Shown here: piece after piece, positions 18,502-30,400 of the stretch
Position numbering within the stretch: position 1 is the stretch's first letter
How the letters are laid out: each line of letters begins with the position of its first letter
NCBI RefSeq assembly: GCF_963675165.1
Contig: NC_087379.1
Coordinates: 7,222,339 to 7,286,338, forward strand
Length of the DNA: 64,000 bases
From: Halichondria panicea
Lineage: Eukaryota > Porifera > Demospongiae > Suberitida > Halichondriidae
Direction of reading: 5' to 3'
Notes under the pieces: model-generated
What the model saw: only the letters and a program-made list of their open reading frames with translations
Databases searched by the model: none
Told to the model about the DNA's origin: nothing
Program-made: the position numbers and the translations under genes

Positions 18502-21468
18502 CACACACACACAACACAGCCGGTAGCAGCTGGCAGTGGGATCCCTGAGATCAAGTGTTACTTGAATGGAGTTAAAGTCCCTCATGTGACTAGAGTGGGC
18601 ACACTCATCGCCAAGGCTGTGGGAGTCCTCTTCTCTGTGGCAGGGGGTAAGTGAATGTTTAGTCATTATCACTAATGTACACTAGAGAGGAAGCATGTGA
18701 TCAAAAACTCATTAGCTACAATATACATATCGTAACTGTATCCATAGTTACAGATCTACTTTCATCTTTCACTTCCACACGACCATCGATTAATCATCAA
18801 TGTGTGTTGTGCAGGTTTCTTTGTTGGCAAGGAGGGGCCCATGATCCACAGTGGAGCCATCATTGGGGCAGGCATTCCTCAGTTTAGGAGTCTCTTCTAC
18901 AAGAAGTTCAAGCTCCCCTACCCATTCTTTAGATCTGACAGAGACAAGCGTGACTTTGTGTCGAGCGGAGCAGCTGCTGGAGTGGCGGCTGCATTTGGAG
19001 CTCCCATCGGAGGTGTACTGTTCAGTTTAGAAGAGGGCTCTTCATTCTGGAACCAATCTCTCACTTGGAAAACGGTAAATACTGTAACATACCGTATAGC
19101 GGGTATATTTCGAGGTGTATAAACTTTCGCGGATTTAATTTTTGCGTAATACAAAATGTAGCAGCCTTTCTGCAGCATGTATGTATACATGTGATATTAA
19201 ATTCATAGGTATAAATGTTCGCGGTACATGGTGAAAAGCGCTACCTCGAAATATACCTGCTTTACGGTACTAGCTTTCCTTTAGAATTGTTTTCATGTGT
19301 GTTGTGTGTAAAGTGTAGTCATTGTGTGTTGTGTGTTGTGTATAATGAAATTGCAAGCTGTTTCATCTAGTGCAGAGCACACGATAAGCAGGCATTGTGC
19401 ACATGCTGTGTAGACTGCTAGCGAGTACAACTATAAATTTAAGCTTATATGTAGTATTGTGATTGAAAGTGATGACACACACGCACACACACACACTGTA
19501 CAGTTGTTCTGCTGCTTCAGTGCGACCTTTATCCTCAATATAATCCTGACGGTGTACACTGGTGGGGAGGTTGGATTCCTCAACCTTGGTGCTCCTGGCC
19601 TCGTCGACTTTGGAGTCTTCAGCAAAGTAAGTAAAAGAACTAACTAGTAGGAAGATTTAATTTGTCCAGTCCAACTGGCGGCTTATTTTAATCCTCCATC
19701 TCAATCTTTTACGTGAGTGTAGGGCCTAAAGAGGTGGTCATTGTTGTATAGAGGTGATTAGTACCAACCATCACTCTCTCTGCTTGTTGTTCTTTTCACA
19801 CAGGACAAGCACTTGTGGAATGCGTACCATCTGATAATCTTCATAGCAATGGGAGCTGTGGGGGGTCTCCTCGGTGCTCTGTTTAACGAGCTCAATATCA
19901 ACCTCACCATCTACAGAATGAAGTACCTCAACAAGAGAGGTCAGAGCAAGCTATGGAAGTAAGAACACAATCTAACCTATACGGAGTGTGCAATTTGCTG
20001 TTCATTATACCGTATTATAGCGGGTAATTTTTGTTGGTGCAAATTTTTGTATAAAATTCGTACAGCTCAGGATAGTGACATAGAACTTATTGCGGTAGAA
20101 TAAAAATAATTTCATTTTCGTATGATGCTGTACAATACGAAATGTCTACCATATAAAATAACCCGCTATACCAACAAATTCATGTTCCTTGACTATAGGA
20201 TTATGGAGGTCATGCTCATTGGCTTGGTAACCACGGCGGGTGTGTTCACCTGCTCCATGTTGCTTGGTACGTGTCTCCACGAGACCAATCAATCGACGAG
20301 TTCGTCCACCACCAGTATTGATAACATCATCCTCCAAGTGAGTAACACTGAATCCTATAACTGTATAGAATGCTGTTTAGTATTGTCTTTGTGGTATGCT
20401 TACAATGTATGTACATTGCTACTGATTAAAAAAAATTTTATTTACCTATTTATGAACAGTTTTTATTCCAGTACTATAGTTGATCATGTTGTATCTTGTT
20501 CTTACATAGGGCGACCAATCGTTTGTGAACGAGACTCGCAACTTCTTCTGTCCCGGCTACAGTAACTTCAAGGAGAACAGAGCATACTACAATGATATGG
20601 CCACTCTCATGTTCAACTCTCAGGAGATGGCCATCAAGCAGCTCTTCCATCAGAGTGGTGAGTGTGTCTCTGCTACCGTAGCTCCAAACATTCCTTACCT
20701 GCTTGTGTCTCTGTTATATGTACTTATATTTATTTATTATGCCTCGGTGCGTGCGCAAGCGAGGTATACGGTAGTGTGTTTGTGTGTCTGTCTGTGTCTG
20801 TGTCTGTGTAGACTGTTTCAGCTGCTCAAGGATCAATGAAGTGCAAGTAAGAGTTTCTGTAGGCTTCTAGTCATGTTTTCTTGGCTTGGTATTTGTGGAT
20901 TTGCAAAATAAAGCTTCGTTCTCGAGTTATGCCTACTTGGAATGCCATTGCAGCCTTTTCAGAAGAGTTTGTAGCAAAACTTGTTCACCGAGTGTTGCTA
21001 CTCTACTTAGTAATTAGCTTTGTACTAGAACGCTAGCTATTGGTAGCTGCAGGAGTGAGAAGAGAGCTGCAAAGCTCTGCTGACTTGCAGCCATTCATTT
21101 TAGACTTGAACTTTTAGCATCGATAGTTTTTAACAACAATCATGGTCGATCATTACCCACTCTTTGAGTTTCCCTGTGATCCTTGATTCTGAATGCAGCA
21201 AAATTAAAAATGTTCATCATAATAATTATAATCAATGTGTGTATAAAAGCTAGCTAGTAGTAGTTTTATGTTATGTAGCTTTGGCACCTCCACCGAGGCA
21301 TCAGCACCCGCAGTGCTTTCATATTAATTATAGAGGTGACTTTTGTGGGTATGTTTTAATATTCACGCAGTATAACGTATGCGTGACTATTAATGTGTGT
21401 GTGTAGAGGGGTAGACATGATTATAGATGTCAGTATGTAACTATATTCACATCTAACTCCCCCCCCCC

Positions 21469-21518
<50 letters not shown>

Positions 21519-24044
21519 AGCTTTCACTCTTCCCACACTCGGCATATTCTTCATGTTACTGTTCTTTGTGGCGTGTTGGACGTACGGTGCTGGCATACCC
21601 AGTGGACTCTTCATTCCTTGTCTAGTCATCGGCGCTGCTTACGGAAGATTTGTAGCCACTGTATTTGGGTGAGTTGTCTTACTGTACACTATAATTAGAA
21701 GCCTAGTAATGGTCTGTTGTCCTTTTTATATTTTGACATGTACAGTTTCTGTATCAGTAGCTAATTTTGTGTCTCCTGTACAGGTACCTGCACAATGCTG
21801 CCCCTAGTGTGTTTTATGTGCTCACCAACATCTCCTCTGGGACCTACGCTCTCATCGGAGCAGCTGCCTTCCTAGGAGGGGTGGTTCGTATGACCATCAG
21901 CCTCACTGTTATCCTCATTGAGTCAACTAACGAGATATCCTTTGGTCTACCTATCATGTTGACTCTCCTGGTAGGTTCACAGTACAGCCATGTTTAGTAC
22001 ACTAGCTAGACCCTCATTGTACATGTACCCACTGTCCCTTGTGTAATAAAGTCGCCATACATGTACATGTACTTGATTTCCATGAATCCAATTTCAACGA
22101 TTTTATTTTTCTGAAAGCTTAGAAAGAGACCTTTCAAATGGTTTCATCATCAATGTTAGTATTTGAGAGGTGACAGAATTTGACAATTTCGGCCAAATAT
22201 ACATGTACATCTATAGATAGGAGAATCTGTTAGATTTGCACACACACACACACTCACACGTGTACACACACACACAGGTTGCTAAGTGGGTTGGAGACTT
22301 GTTCAACGAGGGCATATACGACAAGCACATCGAGTTGAAGGGCACGCCCCTCCTGGGCTGGGAGTCACCGCAGAGGATGGAGAGACTATCCGCTGAAGAT
22401 GTCATGAATTCAAACCGCCTCTACTATCTGTTCCCGATCACACGAGTGCGTTCGATTGTACATATGCTTCGTACCACAGCTCACAGTGGGTTCTTGGTGG
22501 TGTCCCATGCCAAGGTCGGGAAGCCGCTGCAACAACAGCGTATCTTGCCAAGGGAACACAGGCCACAGCTGTACACACGACCTTCTGTTCTGGGGTACTA
22601 TGACACGGACATAGACACTGATCTAGGTACAGTGGGGTCATTTGTCCTCTAGACACTGGGGCTAAGCCTTTGCCTCCTACTGTGTGTGTAGTACGTACAT
22701 TGTACAGTACAGTATTTGATGCACTTTACAGTGCCGCTCTTTATTACACATAACTTGAAGAATTTTTTTGTCCATATAGCACCATATAAGTTTATTTTGT
22801 ACATACATGTACATGTAGGCTTGAACAAATAAAGGACTGTATACTACTGTATGTGTCTATTGACTGTGTCCTCCCCCTCCCCACATGCAGATAGTAGGAG
22901 GAGTCCAGTATTTAGCTCAGCAGAGTCAACCAGAGTTGATTCAGATTTCTCTGGAACATTCACACTGCCACAGTATAATGGTAGGCTTACTTACTGTATA
23001 GTAACCATATCTGCACACTGTATTAAAACAGCATTATTTTGCTGAATTCTCATACTCGATGTAACATTGTGATCATTATCGATTGATCAGAACGTATCAT
23101 CGTGAAATAATATTGACATTGTACTTCCTTTGGGGATGATCGCTTTCTCTGCCACAGATCCTATCGCTGAGGCTAAGCCACTTCTCCTGAGGGGAATCAT
23201 CACGCGCTCACAACTAGTTGTGCTACTCAAGAACAAGATCTTCTACAACGAGAGCGATGGGGTAAGTCAATAAGTGTTTAACTTACTGTTCACTGCACTG
23301 TACTCATGCGTATCCATCCAACAGCCGAAGTCTCAGCCAGAAATAGACCACACCACTATGATTAAGGAGTATCCACGCTATCCTAGTATCTTCAATGTGG
23401 ATGTCTCAGAAACAGAACAACAAATGTTGATGGTAAGTTAATGTCCCAATATTTGGTGACCACTGCTTACCCCCCCCCCCCCCCCTCCACAGGACATCTC
23501 CCTGTACATGAACCCCTGCCCGTACACTATCTCAAGAGAGACTCCGTTACCTCAAGTGTTTAACCTGTTCAGAACCATGGGTCTCCGTCACCTGCCTGTA
23601 GTCGAGGAGTCCGGACTGGTGAGACATAGTATGCATGGGATTATTCAACATTTCTAGAATGCAATTAAAAGATGCATTTAGTAGCTGTTTGTTACAATAA
23701 TTATAGTGTGCTCAGATCAAGGATTGCTTTTGAGCCAAGATTTCTGTTTTTGTTTTTTTGAAAAAAATGCATCAGGAAACTGAAATGGGCCTGTTTTCAG
23801 AGCTTTGAGAGTCTGTAACTTGAGTGTAGAACGATACACGGGGTATATAGTTATATAGATTTTTATCGGATAGAACATCATTGCCCCCTTGTCCCTGCAG
23901 CTTGCTGGTATCATCACACGACATGATCTGACTCACGAGAGCCTTCACGCAAAGAGACATGAGAAGAAGCATCGAGAGAAGGCCACAAACGAACAGCCGC
24001 AGAGACAACTGCATATCAACGAGTACCAGTCGCTACCAGCTTGA
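17000..24044 (+). CDS. CLCN7: ClC-7-type lysosomal chloride/proton exchanger
   Basis: Exchanges chloride for protons in lysosome/endosome membranes. Nineteen exons: 17000-17305, 17517-17786, 17918-17983, 18098-18230, 18317-18423, 18520-18646, 18815-19074, 19504-19626, 19804-19958, 20199-20337, 20510-20657, 21518-21668, 21784-21970, 22278-22626, 22891-22980, 23158-23261, 23325-23432, 23493-23618 and 23901-24044, giving about 1030 aa. Key motifs: [30 protein letters not shown] (gating glutamate of exchangers), [11 protein letters not shown] (proton-path glutamate) and [11 protein letters not shown]. Two CBS domains follow the membrane part; the last has [17 protein letters not shown] and [11 protein letters not shown]. 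The order [18 protein letters not shown] and SFWNQ favours ClC-7 over ClC-6. The cytosolic N-terminus is about 200 residues longer than usual and contains a tandem duplication. Confidence 0.95.
17084..17314 (+). repeat. Tandem coding duplication spanning a 5' splice site in CLCN7 exon 1
   Basis: Unit 1 (17084-17203, 120 bp) and unit 2 (17204-17314) both encode a [17 protein letters not shown] motif and both end in AGAGAT followed by GTGAGC or GTGAGT. The second GTGAGT is the donor used in the model; the first is a second potential donor in the same phase. Confidence 0.88.
18431..18519. repeat. CA microsatellite ending at a CLCN7 3' splice site
   Basis: CA array interrupted by two CG steps; its last ACACAG is the acceptor for the exon beginning at 18520. 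Confidence 0.95.
19090..19270. repeat. Inverted-repeat element, family A, copy 4
   Basis: Left end ACCGTATAGCGGGTATATTTC and right end CGAAATATACCTGCTTTACGG are inverted copies. It begins 16 bp after a CLCN7 exon. Confidence 0.8.
20007..20171. repeat. Inverted-repeat element, family A, copy 5
   Basis: Left end TACCGTATTATAGCGGGTAA and right end AATAACCCGCTATACC. It fills most of a CLCN7 intron and ends 27 bp before the next exon. Confidence 0.8.
20739..21330. repeat. Probable interspersed element in CLCN7 intron
   Basis: Starts ATGCCTCGGTGCGTGCGCAA and ends with CCACCGAGGCAT near 21301, so a short ATGCCTCGGTG inverted end is visible. No open frame. The intron is the longest in the gene. Element boundaries are approximate. 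Confidence 0.5.
21472..21517. repeat. CA microsatellite ending at a CLCN7 3' splice site
   Basis: A C-tract followed by a CA array that ends CACACAG at the exon starting at 21518. Confidence 0.93.
22060..22205. repeat. Dispersed repeat family G, short copy
   Basis: CCAATTTCAACGATTTTATT, then CTGAAAGCTTAGAAAGAGAC and CTTTCAAATGG, closely matching 39715-40090 in the mitofusin gene. Intronic in CLCN7. Confidence 0.7.
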
Positions 24045-24165
24045 ACATGCATACTCTGTGTTTGACTCCTCTTATTTATTTGTATGATAATTATAAGTAT
24101 TGTTTTAACTTTGTGTGATTTGTGTGCTTTTTGTTGTGTGTGTTTATATACGTACATGATGCTAC

Positions 24166-24930
24166 CAGAGATACAAAAGAAAGGGGATTGGAAACGAAAT
24201 TTTTACGAAATTTTTGTGTGAAGCATTCCGTGTTATAGGGCGTGGCTAAAACTACAAAGGATTATATTTATAGTCAGCATGCTCATTACCAGTCTTGACT
24301 GCTCTACAATGTGCTGTACATAGAAACAGTGAAATTGATCATTTTTAATGTTGATTTTTCTAAAAAGTAAAGAGAATTTAGCTCTAAAAAGTCGACTAAG
24401 CCATGCAGCCACTATTACTAGACAAATAAATGCTATGCAAGAAGAAATAGCCTTTACTATGAAGTCGTAGGAGGGACAGGCCCGTGGCGTGTCTAAAAGT
24501 ATACTAAAGCAGTTTGAAGGACTATACTGCAAACGTTTATGAACAGTACAGCTTATTTATAGCATGAAGCCATTCTATGTAGCACTTAGATACATAATAA
24601 CTAAGTCAAGCAATGTCCTTTGCTGTTTTGACTTCACAGGAGGGACAGAGAAAAGTTGACATAGAGTAATTCAAGCTAAACTCAAAAAAATTGGAAACAG
24701 AGTAAAGACAACGGACTTAGAGCTTGTCAGTGGTATAAGCTTACTTCTCTCAAGTATCTCCCAGGCCCTGAGTGATCTCTAGTGGATAGGAGAGCTAGAA
24801 ACCAGGGATACAAAACTTTTCCATGTAATTATTTGCGAGCGCAATAATTACACAGAGTGCTTCACCGGATGTCAGTCTTTTACATAGGGCGTGGGCGGTC
24901 GTTTCCAATCCCCTTTCTTTTGTATCTCTG
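24166..24930. mobile_element. Non-autonomous DNA-transposon-like element with perfect 31-bp inverted ends
   Basis: The first 31 bases, starting CAGAGATACAAAAGAAAGGG, are an exact reverse complement of the last 31, which end CCCTTTCTTTTGTATCTCTG. The body is 765 bp with no supportable transposase frame. The CAGAG terminus resembles hAT-type ends, but I could not identify a clear 8-bp target duplication, so class is uncertain. It lies between the CLCN7 stop and TMEM198 start. Identical ends suggest recent insertion. Confidence 0.82.
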
Positions 24931-25177
24931 ATGCATGCTACATACATGATGCTAATTACATTTTATAACTGAAATTTTGGCGAATGAGCTATTCATTTTA
25001 TTTTGGTGATCTTCGCTTACGTAAATTACGCATGAGCCCCTCCCCCCTTTGACGTAATACACCCACGCGCATATGAAGGTATTGCGCAACGGCGCAGGAA
25101 AACAAACCAGAAACCAGACAAAGCGTAGCCAACGCAACTAACAAAGCCTTTAGGGATATAGGAAGGAAGGAACAATA

Positions 25178-25931
25178 ATGGCGGCTGTACTCAGGAGCTT
25201 GGTAAGGCATCTTTATCCTCTACAGGTAGCTAGGAAAAGCATTGGTTGCATAAACACGTATGAATTGTTGTTGAAATCTTGGCTGAATGTAGCTACATGT
25301 AGATAATAATACTGATCTAGCTAGCTAGCTAGCTACGATGTTAATGTTATGAATGTTCTCTACCGCTTCAGTTGTGCCTGGTCGTTGTTCTGTGTGCCGT
25401 GGCCGTGTGTGCACAAGGCAAGCATCACTCCAAGCCCATTGTGATCACTCCTACAAAGGGTGTGTTATCAGTCGATGAAGCTCTCGATTCTGTGCACCAA
25501 GCAGTCGATGAGGTTGAAGATGTCGGAAATACCATCCAGCAAACTGAGAATACAATCGTTGGGTTCTTCAATAACACTAAGAGCAAGTTCGAGCAAGCCT
25601 TGGCTAACCTCTCCAGCTACCTGCCCATTAACGTCGACTACACACTGAACGTTAGTCAGAAGTGTGACCCAGTCAAGTACAACAAGGAATACTACCACAC
25701 CATTGCACTCATTCTGTCAGCTGCACTCATCCTACTCGGCGTTGTCTTTGCTTTTATCGGTGAGTCTTGATGAATAATAAGATTCTACTGACTGTTTACG
25801 TAAAGCTTGTGTTGTTTATTTTACACACCGTGATTATCTTTGCTATTCTGTTTTCACAATGGAAGTATGCTTTCTTAAAAGCTTATGATAACTGCAAATC
25901 ACATACCTCTTCACACACACACACACACACG

Positions 25932-25986
<55 letters not shown>

Positions 25987-26622
25987 GCACAGGATACCGT
26001 CTCATGAAGATAGTGCTCTTCCTGATTGGCTTCCTCCTGGCTGGCTCTGTCACTTACTTCATCATCCTCTCTTTCACTCACCAGCTCACTGGCTCCTGGA
26101 TTCTCTACGTGTCCATCATCGTACCCATCGTAGTGGGCCTCCTCGCTGGAGTATTGATCATCTGTCTCTACTACATTGGCATATTCCTCGCTGGAGGGAG
26201 CATTGGATTCCTCATCGTTTGGTTTATACTCGCAGCCATCGATGTCGCCTTCTTCCGTACCCACATCTATGTGCCAATTCTTATCGCTCTTGCCGTTGGT
26301 ATTGCCCTCGGTATTGTGACGTTGTTTGTTCAGAAGTGGTTCTTCATGTTTGGTACCACCGTGCTCGGTAGCTTCATGATCGTGTGGGGACTGGACTACT
26401 ACATTGAGCTGGGGTCTATTGTCTACTATCTGGTGCTGTTTGCTGAGCACAGATCACAGATCAAGCCCTGCTGGTACTCGTGGACCATGGTGGGTGTGTT
26501 TGGAGTCCTCATCCTCATCGCTTTCCTCGTGCAAGCGTGCGTGACGGGGAGAAAGTATGACCACAAGAAAGCTCTCAATGGAGGTGGGTCATTGTGTGTG
26601 TGTGTGTGTGTGCGTGCGTGTG

Positions 26623-26653
<31 letters not shown>

Positions 26654-27188
26654 ATGTGTGTGTGTGTACCTAATGTTTTTTTATTACTACTTGTTCAAGG
26701 AAGTATCAAGTTTCCTAGTAAATCTGTTAAAAAGTCTGAAATATTGTCATGCTTGCATGTGCTGACAGTGTCCCTTGGCTTGTGCGTGTGTGTGAAGTTT
26801 TCATTGCAGACACAAAGGCTATTCTTTAGATCTGCTTTGTTATGGGGGATTACTTAGCAAGTGTGTATGTGAACAGATGGTCACTAGCCACAACACATGT
26901 TGAGCTGGCCACACTGTTAATGGTCACACACACGCACACACTGAGTGTTGAGCTGGCCACACTGTTAATGGTTCCTCTGCCCACAGGAATGTGCTGTGGA
27001 CTGTGCAGTAAGAAGAAGACCAAGAAAGTGGACGACAGTGCCAAGTACATGGTGAGAGCTCACACGATCACTCTGTGATGTATACGTAGCCTGCTGTGTA
27101 ATGTATATTATTATGAGAATATGCATAGTCAGCTTTTAAAATTCAATTCCTCCCCTCCCCACAGAAAATGAAGGACATGGAGGAATGA
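25178..27188 (+). CDS. TMEM198: TMEM198-like seven-pass membrane protein
   Basis: Five exons: 25178-25201, 25372-25759, 25993-26583, 26987-27051 and 27165-27188, giving 363 aa, close to the family's usual size. Residues 1-22 form a signal peptide split by intron 1 (MAAVLRSL then LCLVVVLCAVAVCAQG). An extracellular region with N-x-S/T sites follows to about residue 115, then seven hydrophobic helices, including LMKIVLFLIGFLLAGSVTYF and FGTTVLGSFMIVWGLDYYIE, and a charged Lys-rich tail. Vertebrate TMEM198 has been linked to LRP6 phosphorylation in Wnt signalling; that role here is inferred from family only. Intron 2 ends in a CA array forming the acceptor and intron 3 starts with TG repeats. 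Confidence 0.88.
25913..25992. repeat. CA microsatellite ending at TMEM198 3' splice site
   Basis: CA array with CG interruptions; the terminal GCACAG is the acceptor for exon 3. Confidence 0.95.
26594..26670. repeat. TG/CG microsatellite in TMEM198 intron 3
   Basis: Alternating TG and CG steps begin about 12 bp after the 5' splice site. Farther along, GTTGAGCTGGCCACACTGTT occurs twice (about 26899 and 26947) as a 48-bp-spaced direct repeat. Confidence 0.93.
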
Positions 27189-27483
27189 ATGAACGAACTT
27201 GCCTGTACTATACGTAACTATAACTATACTGTTGTTGATTTGTTATAGAAACTCAACTTTATAGAGCTAGTACCTTACCCACAGTGCGTATACATAGTTG
27301 TACTGATGTGTACAGCATAACGGTATATTAGTATTATTATTTTTGCGTGTAATAATTGTATTATATACATGACTGATGCTGTTGCACTGAGAGTGATTGT
27401 GAAACAATGAAAATTGAACTACTGGATGGATGATGAAAAGTGTGATTACATAATTATTGTGCTTGGAACACAAAGTAGTTTTC

Positions 27484-30400
27484 TCAAGCTACTGACTGTA
27501 TCTCAGTTACAATTGGTTTGCTAAACTTTCGTCTTTTTCGAGGGACGGGGGCTCGTTTCCGTGGCGTCACGGTGGGTTTCTGGTGGGTGGGCACGTACAC
27601 TCCAGCTAGTAGGCGTGGCTGACACAGACACACACCCTCCAACACTGCGTGACTCCTACACAAAGAAAGAGTGTGGATATTGATATGATTATAAAATTGT
27701 GTCAAAACTTAAAGAGTATAATATGAAATGATGCCACTCGCAATGCAATGTTTACATACCAAAGGACACCACAACGACATGCACTACCGTATAGCAGGTA
27801 ACTTTTGTAAGGTAATTTATTTTCGTGAGCTAGCTGACCTCCACGAAAACGTAGGCGTGGCTTACTGGAACGCATGCAATGCAGTGCAGGCAATAAAAAT
27901 GTTACTTGTGAAAATCACCGTTTTTCGAGTTGAACGAATTTTTTACCCCACGAAAACCACTATACAGTAACTTGATATAATATAATAATTATATAATAAC
28001 GAAGGAAGGAAAATTATACATTTTCATACACAAGTTTACATGTACATTGTATAACTAGCTACAGTGTACACTGTACAGTACCTGTAGTGCTTGACGAGGT
28101 CTCTGAGGAGAGGGAATGGCTGCTCCAAGTGTGTGCTCAAGTGGAACTGCTCCTCCCCCGAGGGGGCGTGGTTAGTGAGGATAGGGGTGGTGGTCACTGA
28201 GCGACCCAGCGAGAGCACCAGTGCATGACAAGTGGGTGTGGTCTCGTTACTGAAATTAAGGGGGGTGGGGTGGAGATTAAGTTACACAGTATATACTGAT
28301 CACTTAAAATTAACTGTCTAGAACACCAATGTTTTTTTTAATTTCTACCTTGCTAGTCTGCAGATAGCGTAAGTGCCTCGAGGCTGTCCCAGTACGAAGT
28401 CCTCTGCTGCCATCTGGTCCAGGTAGGGATAGAACCCGAGGAACTCCGCCCCCTCCCCATTCTCTGATGACACGGAGCTTTGTCGAAGCTCACTCACACT
28501 CCTGCATAAATAATTATAAATCATATACAGTGTGGGGTGGTCATTTTAACTAATTCCAGAGGCTCTAAGAGAAACTATGAGATTTACGATGTGATTCCTT
28601 ACCCTCCAGTGCTTGAGGTACAGCTGTCCAGACGACTTCTGCGTTTCTGTTTTCGCCCAGTGCCAAACCCAAACCCTCTCTTAGCCTTGCGTTTGTCAGC
28701 CTGCAATAGTGCACCACAATAAAAACTATAATATAAGTTATAGTTAAACAATGGCCTCGAGTGGTATATTTGATTTACACGCGAGAGTAATCTGATAAAC
28801 CACGAGGCGCAGCCGAGTTGGTTTATCTGATTACTCGAGCGTGTAAAGCAAATATACCACGAGAGGCCATAGTTTAACTGGCTTGTACTATGTTTAGAAC
28901 TGTACTACTATGTTTAGCTACTTCCTGTCATGCTTCTTCAATGAATATGCTTATAACTACTGTTTGACGTCACTGTTGCTATAGCTATGCAATGAATTTG
29001 CTATCTTTTTAAAAAGCGCGATGGCTGATTCAAGCAAGCGTCTATGATTCAAGCAAGCAATTGTGAAGGCTGTGTTTCTGCATCTTTATAGAAGGCACTT
29101 CAAGAAAGTACACTGGTGCTACTTGTCTACAAAGAGTGCAAATGTACCCGAAAATATCATTCCACAAGCCTACTGTACTGGCCCAGTGCAGTGCAGTCTC
29201 TTTAGTCTGAGAAACACTTGGCAGTCTGGACCCTTCTTACTGCTCCTGGTCCCATGCAGCAATGCAATAAGCAGGTTGTGACAACCAATGTTGAAAGTTG
29301 AAAAAAAGCAACACAAACAAACCAGTATCGTTCGGTTCACGGAGTTCTTCCAAATTTGCCTCCTTTTTGGAACTATTCATCGCTCGAACTTGGCTCTTTT
29401 TATGTTGACTAAAACATTAGTAGACCCTTTTTTGTATTGAATTCTCTCTAGCTCTAATATTGATTGAATTGAGTAGATCTAGTGTGTCATTGTTTTAATT
29501 GAAACAGTGTGTCAAAAAACCCAATTTTGTTGCAAAGGTGGGATACTGTATTCAGTTCTAGCTGTACATGTAGTTTGACCACAAGCCATGGTATATGGCT
29601 GTTATACACTAGGGTATAACAGCCATATACCATGGCTGTGGTCAGACAGGTTGTATAAGTAGTATAAACTACAACTGAAGCCTTTGATCTTTGGTGCAAC
29701 CATAGTACAATGTACACATAAAGTACATACAGCACATAATAAGACTGTGAAGGGTGGTGTTATAACTATTTGACGCTCGAATATGAATTATCAATAACAC
29801 TGCTGCACTAGTCACGCTGGCCACACTGCACTAGTCACGCTGGCCACACTGCACTAGTCACGCTGCTGGCCACACTGCACTAGTTACGCTGGCCACACTG
29901 CACTAGTTACGCTGGCCACACTGCACTAGTCACGCTGGCCACACTATTTATTCACCTGTGGTGGATGCTCTGACAGGTTATTGTCAGAACCAGTGCTCAC
30001 TCCTGACCATCTCTTTGTCTCACAACCGTCCTCACTAGTCACTAGACTGCTGCACGAGTTGGCCAACAGACGAAGGTTGAGCAGGTTACTGGCCATGCTG
30101 GGTCTTCTTGCATACAGACCCTCTGCAGTCAGCTCTTGATCTGGCAATACCACATCTAAACAAGGGGAGAGGATCGAGTACGTAACAGAATGATCAACAG
30201 AACTCTTTAGCGTACAAATTATCAAACAAATTTACTTGCTACCCAAGTGACACTCTCCCACACCCCACACATACGCCCACACACCCCACACACCACACAC
30301 ACACAGTACTACACCCACTCACCAGGCCTCGGTGATCGTTCATTAGGAATAAAGTCGAGCACACTCTCCCCTGTCGAGTCATGTGACCCTCGTCTATCAG

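Noticed and set aside
17000-24044. Assignment to ClC-6 instead of ClC-7
   Set aside because: SLDYD, GSGIP-IKC-LNGVK-PHV and the C-terminal MNPSPYT-like block fit ClC-7 better.
29063-29281. 72-residue plus-strand frame in a myosin intron
   Set aside because: No domain, no splice context and flanked by intronic repeats.
29803-29945. CRISPR-like regular repeats
   Set aside because: Units are contiguous with no unique spacers and lie in a eukaryotic intron; it is a minisatellite.
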